From: Acheta domesticus | Lineage: Eukaryota > Arthropoda > Insecta > Orthoptera > Gryllidae | DNA: 64,000 nucleotides | Assembly: GCA_031308135.1 (NCBI GenBank) | Contig: JAHLJT010003656.1 | Span: forward strand, 71,566,984-71,630,983 | Reading direction: 5' to 3' | Part shown: positions 12,177 to 24,400 of the stretch, piece after piece | How positions within the stretch are numbered: position 1 is the stretch's first letter | Layout of the letters: each line of letters starts with the position of its first letter | The notes under the pieces: generated by a model | Told to the model about the DNA's origin: nothing | Database searches by the model: none | The model's input: only the letters and a program-made list of their open reading frames with translations | Made by a program: the position numbers and the translations under genes

Positions 12177-15100
12177 ATGATGGATGTACCGATATCATCA
12201 GATATAATGATTTTGGGTGGAAATTCTCACCCTGAACTTGCAAACTTAATAGCAAAGTAAGTGCTTATGAACCCTTTTTTCCCTTTCCTTCCCATGATGT
12301 TACTCTTCTGTCAGTTACGAAAATTTAGTTCGAAGGATTATGTTAAATAATTTTATTTTTTAGCCGCCTTGGAGTTAAACCAGGAGGATGTGCTGTTTAT
12401 CATAAGACAAATCGAGAAACAATGGTTGAGATTGGAGATTCAGTCAGAGGCAAAGATATTTACATCATACAAACAGGAACCAAGTATGTTCTTTGATTTT
12501 GTATTTTGACACCATTTGAACCAGTTTTAAATATGGATAAAAGAAGTTTTATCATCAGCCTTGTTTGTCCTACAGGGATGTCAATAATAACATTATGGAA
12601 TTGTTAATTATGGCATATGCTTGTAAAACTTCTTCGGCAAAAAATATCGTTGGAGTTATTCCATACTTGCCCTACAGCAAACAATGTAAGGAGATTTGTT
12701 ATATTCTATTCAGTTTAATTTAATAAATTAAATTAATAAAATAAATTAAAATTTAATAAATTAAATTAAATTCTTTATTACATTCAAAAGTGTTTGATTG
12801 TGAGAATTGATTCATATTATTCTTTAAGGCAAAATGAGGAAACGTGGTTGCATTGTCAGCAAGTTGTTGGCTAAAATGATGTGCAAGTCAGGTCTTAGTC
12901 ATGTTATTACAATGGATCTTCATCAGAAGGAAATTCAAGGCTTTTTTGATTGTCCAGTTGATAACTTGCGTGCATCACCCTTCTTGTTGCAATATATTCA
13001 GGAGTGTGTGAGTATATAATTGTTCCCAGGCATTTTTTGTACAGTGAGTATGTGAATATTCCTTGAAGACAAAAACATAAGTATTAGTATTTATTACATC
13101 AAATGGTATTCCATTCTAGCCTTGACTATTATTAAGTTATTAACAGTTCTTTTGTTTGTTCCATTTTCAGATTCCTGATTATCGTAATGCAGTTATTGTG
13201 GCACGAAACCCAGGTTCTGCTAAAAAAGCAACATCATATGCAGAACGTTTACGTTTGGGCATTGCTGTAATTCATGGTGAACAAAAAGAAGCTGAATCAG
13301 ACATGGTGGATGGCCGATATTCTCCCCCTACGGTACCTCGTTCCCGTACAATGGATGTGGGTGTGGGTGTACCTGTTCATCCTGCAAAGGAAAAACCCCC
13401 CATTAATGTTGTAGGTGATGTGGGTGGTCGAATTGCTATCATGGTGGTAAGTAAATTCTTGCCTAAATGCAACTCAAATTTTAAAGTTTTACTAATAGCC
13501 ATACTTGTGAAAGGAGATAATGTAGATTTTGATTATTAAAAATATTAATACACTTGTTTAAAAAATGCTTCAAGTATGAAGTTTCAAAATGCAATACTTC
13601 AGGGATACTTCTTGTCTAAAATGAAGGAATACTTTCCATCCCAAAATGTTAGTCAAAATGTTATTAAATGAATTGTGCTAATTGTAAAGTTGGATTTACA
13701 ATTCTTTTAATGCTATATCTTGTGTGCTTATGAAATTCTGTATTTAATTGTGAAATAATAATTTAATTCCCAGTTTATTGACATACGAAATTCTGAACCC
13801 ATTTTCTTAATCATGCATCCACATAGTATTTTAAACTTTTTTTTTATTTACAACAACATTTATCTATTAGCACCCTTCTAACATTTATTTTATTGTCATT
13901 GATGATTCAAATAATTCTTCTCTAATGCAAATTCAACTTTTCATATTATTAACACTGTTTAAAATGTGTCTGTTTAAGGTTCTCCCTTAGGCAATAGTCT
14001 CATAGTTATTAATGAAACAACTTTGATATGAATACGAGTATCACAACACAAGTCATTATCATGTATCAATCCTCTATTATTTTAATACTTTATCTACAAC
14101 AGCCCCAGAGTCATTTGCTATTTGAGTGTATAAAATGTTAATCAACAACTAGATTTTAAATGAGTTTGATCCAACAATAATGACTTTTGTTTGCTTTATT
14201 AATTTAGCGTTAGCATCAAGCATGGTTAAATTAATCAATTGTTAAGAGTTATCATTCATAATAAATGTTCACAGGTCTGTTTATTGTAAAACAGTTGAGA
14301 GTTAATAATTATAAAAATGTTTGTAGTTATGATTAAAGATTCTAGTAATTTTCACTTTATTCCTGATTAAAAGAAATTTTATTAATACAAAAGAACACGT
14401 TTCATTTTGAAGCTTATAACATTGAACAGGTGAGCTCCGCAGCTGTTAGTGCATCTTTGAAGATAAAAGCAATACAAAATATTATGTTCTTGATTTATGT
14501 AAATAACAGATAGTTCTTGGTCTCAAATTTATTTTTTAATGTGCTTTTGTTTTTTGTTTTTATTAATTGGTAAAAGTGAATGAATGATGCAGGATGTAAG
14601 TAATAGAATTTATTCACAAGTGAAAATTTGCACTCCCTCACTTTCCTCATGGTAAATGTTTTCACTCAAGAATAGAATATTCTTTGTATACTAAATTACT
14701 GTTACTATTTTTGGTACGGAGAGGACGTCTATGATTTTATATATTTTTGTCTGTTTTTTCAGGGCATAGCTAACTGAAATTTCTTCAGATGTAGTTAGAA
14801 ATGGATTAATGTGTTAGTGCTTATTTGGCCGATTTTTTCTATTGGTGGATATTTGGATGCTATGTAGATTAATATGTTTGCGCATATTTGGCTGATTTTT
14901 CCTGTTGGTGGATATTCATGTAATTATAGGCCCATATTTAACATATTTCATTAAAATAGAGAATTATTTCTAAAACATTAATTCTTTCCATAAAATCTGT
15001 TTGTGAACGTTCATTGACTAGAAAGCTAATAATAAAACATAAAGTGAAGTTTCTTTTCTATAGATGATAAAATATTTGTGTAAATATAGGATATTTCGTG

Positions 15101-18100
15101 ACATCAAATTTTTTAAACCAGGCAGAAGAAATGCAAATAGACAATTATTATCTTTAACTAAGATGAATATTTACTTCAATTATTTATTTTGAAAAGTAAG
15201 ATTGATATTATGTTTGTAGTAAAAACAGACCTTTTCTTTAGAAGCATTCTTCTTCTGAAATTTTATCAAGAAAGTTTTATACCTGGAATTAAATATTATT
15301 AATTTTAACTGCATTTTACAGTGCTTATTTCAAATTTTTTAGGGCATAAAAATCCTTTCCCTAATTAGTAGTTAAGTTATTGTTATTTTCTCTGCACCAA
15401 TATTTTGAAAAGACAGAATGTTTTACATTTCTTAAAACTTCTTTGTTTAATGCCCATCAAAACCTTATCTGTGTGTTCAGAATTCTTTCAAATTCAGTAA
15501 ACCTTCATGATGCTCACAATATTTCACAAATGTTCTCTCCCCACCCCCACCCCCAGGTATGAATTGTATGAATAAAAAGCAAATTCCACCCATGATTCTT
15601 ATTAGCCTCTCTTGATTAAACTAGGAAATGTACCGTTGCCGAGCCTCTTGATTTTCAATTAAGTGGTCTGTGTAAAAATGACTTACTTAGGGGCGAGAAA
15701 ATATTTTCAACCAATACAGATGTCTGTAACTATAGCATCAATGTAGTAATCTTGTTCATCAGGTGGCAGTGTCCCCACAGTACATCACACTATTTTGGAT
15801 GTTAAATAAATAAAGCCAGTTCATTCTGTGGGGTGAAAATTGTATAAAAGGCACAAAAATCTTCTTTCATCTGCATAAAGTTGATTAGAAACATTTTATA
15901 TTCTCACTACAACTAGGTAGGAATAAGCTGAATTTCAACTTTTGTTGGTTGTGAAGTTATGACAGACTTCCTAAACTAGCAAAAATGAAAGGGAAAAAAA
16001 ATTGTAATAACTGATTTTTATTGAATGCGTCAAATTAGGTGTTTGTTTTTTTTGTGCGTGTGTGTGTGTGAACACTGTTAGTATCTTAGATTTTATAAAT
16101 TAATTCATATACTTTTTCTAATTAGTTAAAATGTGTTAACTTCAGGTAGAATATATAGTCAAGTAAATTATCTGTTGTTATATAAAGTTATCTTATTTGT
16201 GCTTATATATTTAATTTACAAAGTCCTGTTTTAAGATTTAATAACTTAAAGAATTTAATGGCTTACCTTTATGACTGAAATGTTGTAAACTGGAATTTGT
16301 TTAAAATTGCTTAAATATTTATCTGTATCCATTGAGTTTTGTTTTTATTTTGAGTTTGACATTCTGATATTACTATCCATTTTTACTGAAACAGTGCTAG
16401 AACTTTTTGGTTTATAATATTCGTTGTTGGTTTGTTTTTTTCCCTGGATCATATACTTATTCAATTCTAAGATACTTGAATTGTCTTAATCATCATAGAT
16501 ATGTAAAACTTGATTTCATTTGAACAGCTTACTAACATCTTAATGCCTCAAAACATTTTGAAGTGTGTCAGCATGCGTTATGAATAGACTAGTGATAACG
16601 AGATATCTTTGTGAACTCTGCCCTTTCTGCAAATCTTCATGCATATTCATTCCCTGGTTGTTTTTGGTTTTCATGTTATTCTTGGAATAAGAATCTTATA
16701 CTTCAAGCCAAAATATAGTAATTAGAACAAGCTCTTCCAGTTCCAAGGTCAGAAAGGTAAACCATTTTATTCAACTTGGTGCAATATTTGAATACATAGT
16801 GTTTGTAGTGTGATTTATTGTGTCTTTTGAAATGGGAATAGTGGAGTTAAATGTTCTACATTTTACTTCTTCTATTAATTTACTACAAATTAATATTAAA
16901 TTCAAATGAAGGTAGAGATGAGGTTGTACATTTCAGAAAAAATTGTAATTCTACAAATTTATAATGAATTTTTTCAGTTAAGAATATTAAATATAGATAC
17001 TGATGAATTGTATGCCTAGTTGTAAATACATTGATTAGGAACTGATTACGGTTTTATGCATTTTACAATTAAAAACATCAATTAAGTTTCAAAGAAACTC
17101 ATCAGTCGTTCAAAAACACTTAACATATTTTAAAATAAATATTCTATTGGTTACATTTAAGTTCACATCCTCATTACAAATTACTGTATTTGAGAATATT
17201 AGTAAATCTTTATTTCAAATCAGAGCTTGGTACAATTGAAATAAATTATTGAATGATTGTTGAAAGATGTTATTTTCATGGTTATTTTTATTCTTCTTTT
17301 GTGAAAATTATATTGTTGAATCAAACTTCCAGGATGACATGGTGGATGATGTCCAGTCTTTTGTGGCAGCTGCTGAAGTCTTAAAAGAACGTGGAGCTTA
17401 CAAAATTTATGTGCTTGCTACACATGGCTTGTTATCTTCAGATGCTCCTCGCCTTATTGAAGATTCTCCAATTGATGAGGTATGCCTAGAGATGTAGTAC
17501 TGATGATGTAGATGCAGTAATAAATATTTTGAAGTTAATTGTATTTATTGAGAGATAGTTACGCTTTTCTAGTGGAAGAAATATTTTCAAAGTTGTTTTA
17601 AGTTGTATAGTAGACGTAAGTGAATGCCCAATGATGATCATAAGTGCTAACCTCTGAGACTGCAGAAGTTTATCAGTTGTGATGATATATTTATCTGATG
17701 GGATTTTCTTGTAGACAATTTGTACAAGAGAAAAAATATTGTCCTTTAGATATTTATTGTATTAATTTTTTGAAGATCTTTACATTATTGATATGTACTT
17801 TAAAATTGAACAATATGTACAATTTTTGTGTTAAGAGAGACACAATATAGGTTTCAATTTATTTTTTGATGGGCTAATAATCACAAAAAAAGATGTTGGC
17901 GAGGGCAAATTTCTAAAATGGGTCTGCTTGAAGATCAATAGTTTAAAGCAAAATCGGGTCCAGACTGGTATCTTATCAGAATTGTCGGACTTTACAAATC
18001 CCTAAATGGAAATTTCTAATAATTTTAGAAAAGAAATGTGCAATTAATTTGTATTATGATGAAAATTTGTGAAAAATTTTAATTGCTAATGAAAATTGAA

Positions 18101-18587
18101 TTTAAAGATTTGTTCTTTAATGTACTTCACAAAAAGTTTAGTAGTGTGTTTACAACTGTACTGTAGAAAATGATCCCGAGGTGCATTTGTCATGTATGCG
18201 TCAGCCTTCTCAATAATGGTCTTATTGAAGTTGTTTCCATTTACTGCCCTTTTACACAAACTTAGTTGAAGGACAAAAGCAATGTATTTGTTAAATACTT
18301 TTCAATCGTAGGTTACTTCCCCACCCCACCCCTCTTTTTTTCTCCTTTCTTTTCCTTCCACAGTTATGTGGAAGGATATTGTTTCCATCAACAAACAATT
18401 ATATTAAATTTATTATATGATTTTACAGGTGGTGGTGACAAACACAATTCCTCATGAATTGCAAAAAATGCAGTGCCATAAAATCAGAACAGTAGATATC
18501 AGTGTACTACTGTCTGAGGCCATACGTCGCATTCACAACAAGGAATCTATGTCCTATCTTTTTAAGAACGTCACTCTTGAGGACTAA
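12177..18587 (+). CDS. PRPSAP2: phosphoribosyl pyrophosphate synthase-associated protein
   Basis: Non-catalytic subunit homologous to PRPP synthetase, which it binds and restrains in the cytosolic complex that supplies PRPP for nucleotide synthesis. Seven coding exons in phase: 12177-12256, 12364-12483, 12576-12685, 12829-13007, 13171-13446, 17333-17479, 18429-18587; 1071 bases, 356 aa, the family's usual length. The start is the first of two adjacent ATGs in an exon opening at 12144. Visible motifs: [15 protein letters not shown] (residues ~105-120), [28 protein letters not shown], and [11 protein letters not shown]. Two family hallmarks separate it from the enzyme: an insert of about 35 residues rich in Pro and Val (~200-239), and [10 protein letters not shown] (~256) where the catalytic PRPP loop has DDMADTCGT. 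Intron 5 is 3.9 kb. PRPSAP1 versus PRPSAP2 cannot be decided; insects normally have one gene. Confidence 0.95.
13447..17332 (+). other. large PRPSAP intron 5
   Basis: A 3.9-kb AT-rich intron bounded by GTAAGT and CTTCCAG. It holds short low-complexity tracts (C-rich CCCCACCCCCACCCCC near 15540, TG repeat near 16055) and no recognised gene or transposon. Confidence 0.7.
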
Positions 18588-18758
18588 GTCCCAAATGTAT
18601 GTGCACAGTCTTAATGTTTTAATGTGGTGTTGAATGAACCCTGCGTGCAGTGTTAATCAGTCTCCCATTCACTTCCCAGTTACTTGTATTGTGCTGTATA
18701 GTATCTGTTCATGTATTTTGTTAGACATCATGTAACACTTGTAGATTATTTTCGTGAT

Positions 18759-18764
18759 AATAAA
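18759..18764 (+). terminator. PRPSAP poly(A) signal
   Basis: AATAAA lies about 170 bases after the PRPSAP stop codon (18585-18587) and is followed within 40 bases by a T-rich tract. This places the end of the transcript near 18785. Confidence 0.75.
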
Positions 18765-19001
18765 CAAAGAAAAGTTCATATTTTCAAGCAACTGTTTTTC
18801 TTTATTCTAAACATCAAACATTTTAAAATCTTAATTAGTTAATTTTAGATTATCTTAAATGGATTATTTTCCTAGATTTAAATTATTATTTGTCAGGTGA
18901 CTTTCTTTTAGCTTGTTCATAGATCATGCAACCGAACCCACTTTTCTCCTTTTATATTGAAAATTGCAACATTAATAAATAAATTATTGTAATAACGCTA
19001 A

Positions 19002-19179
19002 TATACTGCGATTTTCGTAACAGCTGTCCCTAACAGAAATTCAGCTGTTTCACTGCCATCCAATCGGAAGCTTATATTTCGTGACAGTGAACATCACTAT
19101 GGTGAAGTTCAAGCTCCCTATTGGATGAACGTGAACAGCTGATTTCTGTCAGAGACACTGTTACGAAAATCGCAGTATA
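19002..19179. mobile_element. palindromic MITE
   Basis: The left half, from TATACTGCGATTTTCGTAAC, is mirrored by the right half ending in its reverse complement at 19179. The imperfect pairing extends inward to AGCTT at about 19070 and 19110, so the whole 178 bases can fold into one hairpin. A target duplication is not clear. Confidence 0.7.
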
Positions 19180-19550
19180 AATGTATTATTGTATTATTAC
19201 TAATGAACACTAATTTTTTGTAAATCCAAAAGGCAGCAAGTAATCACATTATGACATATTTTTAAAATTCAAAAAACCTTAAATTCATTCAAATTCAACA
19301 CATAACAATTAAGTATAATCATTCAAAACAAATGGATAACAGTGCCGTACCAATTTTGATTTCTGTCAGTACTTTGTTAAGCAGTAAATTTGATGTCAGA
19401 TTTTAGATAGAATAGATTTTAGTCTTTATTTATATTGTCACTAATACAACTGAACAGGTTAGATGGTTCCTATTTGATAACCTATATTTCATATGCCCAA
19501 AAGAATTTCCCACATGAAACAAACAGTGATGTACAGATGTGTTCATAGTA

Positions 19551-20926
19551 CAGTGGGATGTCGATTATCCAAATTAATTGGGACCCAGTATAATTAGGAT
19601 ATTCAATAATTTGGATAGCAGAACAGAAGGTCTATGTAGGCTACCGTCGCAATAAAAGGCAGTGGGTTTTCTCCCAACAATGAACATTCCAAATGAGTGA
19701 CAGCTGCTCAGCATTTACGATCGGTTGTTGGACAATGTATTGGTAGTTCTTTTGCACTTAAAAGGGGTGAAAAGCGTTTTTCTGCTAACAATAAACTTTC
19801 CGAGTTCTTAAGCATTTATTGTAGGATTTGTCAAAATTCACTGAAGTCAGATGATTGGCTATAGTATAGTATCTTGTTAATATTTTATCACTGTCAATCA
19901 CCTCGGGAATCATTCTCAATATTCAGTACAGTAATCCCTCAACATTTGCGTGAGTTAGGTTCGCAAAAAACCATTGTGAATGTTGAGTCTACCTTTTAAT
20001 GAAGGAAAGTAGGGTTAGATTCCTGGATATCGAAAAACTGTTTAAAAAGAAAGAAAAAATATTTGACAATCAATTGCAGTAGAACTAAGAAAGCACTGCT
20101 ACAAACAAAATTCGCAATTAACATCCCATCCACAAATTAAATAAAACAATATTTGAAACTTATTTCAAAGTTCAAAATAATTGGTTATAGAATTTTGTTA
20201 TTTGTTTGTATCATCACCCTCCTCGTTGTTCTAATATCCAAATATAGAAGAGTTGCTGCTTTAATTTTTCTCTTTAATTTCAAAGTTATTTGTGTCTCCA
20301 GATTCATATTCGAATGGCCTCTCCACCCGAGCTTGATAAAGTTTTATAACGCCATTAAATTTTGACATTGATGTTGTTCATAGAGCAAATTCGCCATTAC
20401 CTTCAAGGAGATTTTTTTCATTGATGATTTCCCAAAGCTCCTCTTCAATGAGGTCATGATAATGAGAGTTGCACAGATCCTGAATGGATTTTCTGTTCAT
20501 GTGGGCAAAACCCTTACCTCCAATTTGATGCAAATAAATTGATTTACAATTAGGTTAATTCTGTAAATGTGAATTAACAATTCAACTTCGAAATTTTTGC
20601 AGCAAGCGATACCTTCAGCTCCGACGTCTGCGAAGTTCCTTTTCCTAAATGGCGCTAATAAAGGAAATGAAATGTGCCTGCTTGGGAGGAAAAAAAAAAT
20701 GTAGTATGACCAAAAGACGCACTCACGAATGTTAAAAACCGGTAATATTTCTCTAATCACGAATGTTTGGAACTTGCGAATAGTGGATTCGGGGATTACT
20801 GTATTACAAAATAAAATGAATACATATGGTATACAGTACCTAATTAAAAAATAATTATTCAGAGAGAATATGCGTTCGGATATGACATTTTGGATGACTG
20901 ACATTCGGATAATCAATGTCCCACTG
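19551..20926. mobile_element. pogo/Tigger-like element, outer
   Basis: Terminal inverted repeats CAGTGGGATGTCGATTATCC and, from the right end, CAGTGGGACATTGATTATCC, each bordered by TA (19549-19550, 20927-20928). The repeat form and TA target are typical of the pogo/Tigger branch of Tc1-mariner elements. It is interrupted by the element at 19929-20801; no transposase remains. Confidence 0.8.
19929..20801. mobile_element. pogo/Tigger-like element, nested inner
   Basis: Terminal inverted repeats CAGTAATCCCTCAACATTTG on the left and CAGTAATCCCCGAATCCACT from the right end, bordered by TA on both sides. It sits wholly inside 19551-20926 and is therefore the later insertion. The open frames inside show no transposase motifs. 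Confidence 0.75.
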
Positions 20927-20929
20927 TAC

Positions 20930-21420
20930 TACAATGTGTGTACACATCGAGAGCAGCAAGAAGTGTACATACCTACTAACTGAGAAATGTTAGGTGTGGA
21001 AAAAACTTTCTTGATTTCAGAACTATTATTATACTTGTGTTGCTTTGATCCCTTCAGTGTTACTTAAATTTGGGAGCTAGTGTACAAGATAGTGGGATTC
21101 TGTTTGAATGGTAATTTTAGGTCTAGTAACAAACTGCCCTGCCACTTTCTTGTTGAGGGAGGGGGAATCAGCAAGGATAATTTTCTGTTTTATGGAATCA
21201 AAAAAACTCACCACAATTAATTGCCAACTGTCACACCGTCATCACAAAATTTTTTAGAAGCATAAAACATATTCCAATCTATTTGTTTGCATGAAATTTA
21301 GGTTGTGTTTCTCTACCACAGTACTAGTGGAAAAATAATTTATTTTTTCTTCGTGCTAGGAATTTATTATTATCTCCTCTTCGACAAATGTAAGAAATGA
21401 AAAGAATTTCCTAGCCTCAA
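20930..21420. other. gap between convergent genes
   Basis: AT-rich DNA between the nested transposons and the 3' end of DNAAF5. Nothing recognised. Confidence 0.5.
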
Positions 21421-21426
21421 TTTATT
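21421..21426 (-). terminator. DNAAF5 poly(A) signal
   Basis: TTTATT on the + strand is AATAAA in the sense of DNAAF5, about 60 bases beyond its stop codon at 21485-21487. Confidence 0.6.
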
Positions 21427-21484
21427 ATATATAAATGAATAACAGGCTGTGAATACAACGAAAAATGTACAGAAAAAATGCAAT

Positions 21485-24400
21485 TCATTGTTTTGTACTA
21501 ACAGAGCATGCTTCTAATCTCTTCAATAATTCTTCAGGTTCAGATGGATTACGAAATTTTGTAAGTGCAGTTCTTGTTTTCTCACATAAAGATTTGGGGT
21601 ACAACTGACCTATATGCTCCAAGACATCTGAAAGGAAAATGCATTACAGAAGAAAATTCATAATTGAGTTAAAAGAAATTGCATAAATATATCTTGCAAT
21701 AACTTTCATAATCTTAACTTTGTAATATTCTTTCAAGCATTATTTACCTAATACGTTGGCCCGAAACTTTGGATTAGGGATCATCGAGGTGAATGAGTAG
21801 GACATCATAGGCACTGTCAGCCTGTACAGCAGCCCCTGCTATTTTAGGTATCAGAGGCAATACTCTTTCCGCACACCTCAGAGCAGCACCACGTACTTCA
21901 TCATCCACATCATCCAAACGTCGTAGTGTGGCTAATGATTAAAAGAATTTTATCAACACATATGTAAAATCTTAGCCATCTTCATTATTTATTTTAAAAT
22001 GTATATATTTGGCATTTTAGGGTCAGATGAATGTGACTTTTGCTGGCAACCTTCGTTTCCAGGCCTGGGTTCTGTTTTTATTTCCTATCCACACGTGGGG
22101 GTAGGGGAGTTATGAAGCAAACATGATGTATTCCCATCACTTTACTTACCCTGTTTGACCTGCCTGAGCTTTTTTGCATCACACAGCTACAGATTCTAAA
22201 GCAATTTGTTAGAAAGCTATGGCTTTTTGCCCTGGCTGAGAATCAAACCTGGGACCACCTCACTGAAAGTGAGCATGCTGTCGAGCCAACCAAGGGGCTA
22301 TTTTATTAAAATATTTTTTGCTTTAGGTTCAAAATTTTATGAAGACACATCTAATACCCATTTGTCACCTAACACATTCGGATCACAAGCACTATTATTT
22401 ATTATTACACTGAAACTGGTCAAAAATGGTTGCAGCAAAAATTGACCAATAATAGAGGCAGACAATTAAGGTTACTGAAAGCTTATATCATATAATTGTG
22501 CTAAATATTTAGAAATAAAGTTTGGCCTTATAATCTTTTGAATACGTTTAAATTTCAAAAAACTCCACAAGCAGGGGATTTGGAATCGTTGCCTCCTTTT
22601 GGCTAATGTCACACCCATTGAAGTCGTAGGCTTCCGCAGCCAAATTCATGCTCATGGCTGTCCAGGCGACACTGCGTCGCAGGCTGAGTTGCTGAGCAGC
22701 TGCTGGGCAGCCTGAGGTAATTCAGCCTGCGACACGGCATCACCTGGACAGCCAAGAGCACGTCAAACTCATTGACTAGTCACTCATTCTCTTACTTGAG
22801 AAACCACTTTGATCTCCACAGAATGAATATCCCAAGGAAACTAGACTTCAAGATGCAATTTACATCCACCATACTCTTTAAGAGGCATGTCTGTCAGACA
22901 CAGGAGATAGTGAATGATTTCAGATCAATTCTGAGAACATGGCAAACTCCAAGAACGCTCAACAAGTTCCCATAGGTTGGAAGCAGTGGTAAGCAACTTC
23001 ATGAGAATGCTATGAAATGAGCAAAATTAATATGTTCTTTCATAAACAGAGGCATTTATTAAATTATATATTGTTATTTAAATAGAAATTAATCCCGTGA
23101 CTGTTCCAAGTAGTCTGACAATGTGTCCTGAACCTAGAAGGTACAGAATCAACTGAAATTCCCACCTTTATTGTGCTTCTTATTCTATTACAGTTCAAAT
23201 TTTCTAGTGCTGACCGTGTAACATATATCATATTGTGATATACCAGAATATGATAGGTTTTATTTAATGATGTTAGTTATACATGGGGTAGATAAATGGG
23301 GATTCAATATGGCGGTATGGGCCTTAGCAACGGCGGCGCAGAGGTTGGCAAGGTCAACAAACTATACACGGGCCCTGATGACGTCAGGACGCCGGCTAGA
23401 TGGCTGAAGAACCTAAGAGGGAATTGGTGCAAAAACGAATGACTGTCTGAGGTCGCGGCTACTTGGATTTGTAAGAGACGCACGGGTTGGCTATAAAAGA
23501 TCAGATAGTCTAATGTTGCCGCCGTGTTTTGAAATAATAGAAGGATGGACGCCGACCGAGCCATGAAGGGTTTAAAAATGCATTAAACAGGACATTCTGA
23601 CTCGGGGTGTCGTAGAGTGAAGATCGTGCATTCCGACTCTGGGTGTCGTGGAGTGTAGATCGAACATTCTGACTCTGGGGGCCGTAGCGTAAAGATCGTT
23701 TGTAGGCAATATAGAGGGAAAGTGAGACTTGTATAGCTTGTTTTCGGACTTTGTCTTGTGAGAGAAGTGATAGTTTGTTTTCGGACTTTGAAATAATTTA
23801 CCAGAAGTGATTTTCGGAGGACTTGTTCAGATTTTCGGACATTGCAGCTGGACTTCAATAGTCTACATAACCGGTGGGAGAGATTAGGAACCGGGAGCGT
23901 CGGACAAGACTAACAGATAGTTTAGGCAGTGTGGACTGGACGTGTCAGCGGCGGCGCAAGACCGGAAAAGAGAAGCGGAACGTGGAATTAACAACGGCCA
24001 AGTGAGAAGCGACTACGGAGCGTTGGCATGCAAAAACGGTAAAAAAAATACTGCAGTATAAAAGAGACAATTTATTCAAAAGGGGTCATGACCATCTAAT
24101 TAATTGTTTTAATTTAAAAAGTTAAATAAATTGTTGAATTTTGTTCTTTGGAAAAGAAAAGAGTTTTTTTCATTTGTCAATCATAATTTTTAATTAGTTG
24201 AAAGCATAATTATTACATTTCAGATTCCACGCCATACTGTATAGTTGGCAGATCAGGTAATCGGCTATCGAGGCGATAGCGAGTATTTGTATCCGGACCC
24301 ATCGACCCAAGCTAGCTGGATGTTTAGATAATTTTTGTTAAATCAGATAGAAAAACTTTGATAGTAATTCATGTAACCTGTTTCTGGCGCCCAAATCTTA

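Noticed and set aside
23583..23858. A - strand frame with repeated HPESEC motif in each LTR
   Set aside because: It is the translation of the 36-bp tandem units, occurs identically in both LTRs and is antisense to the element.
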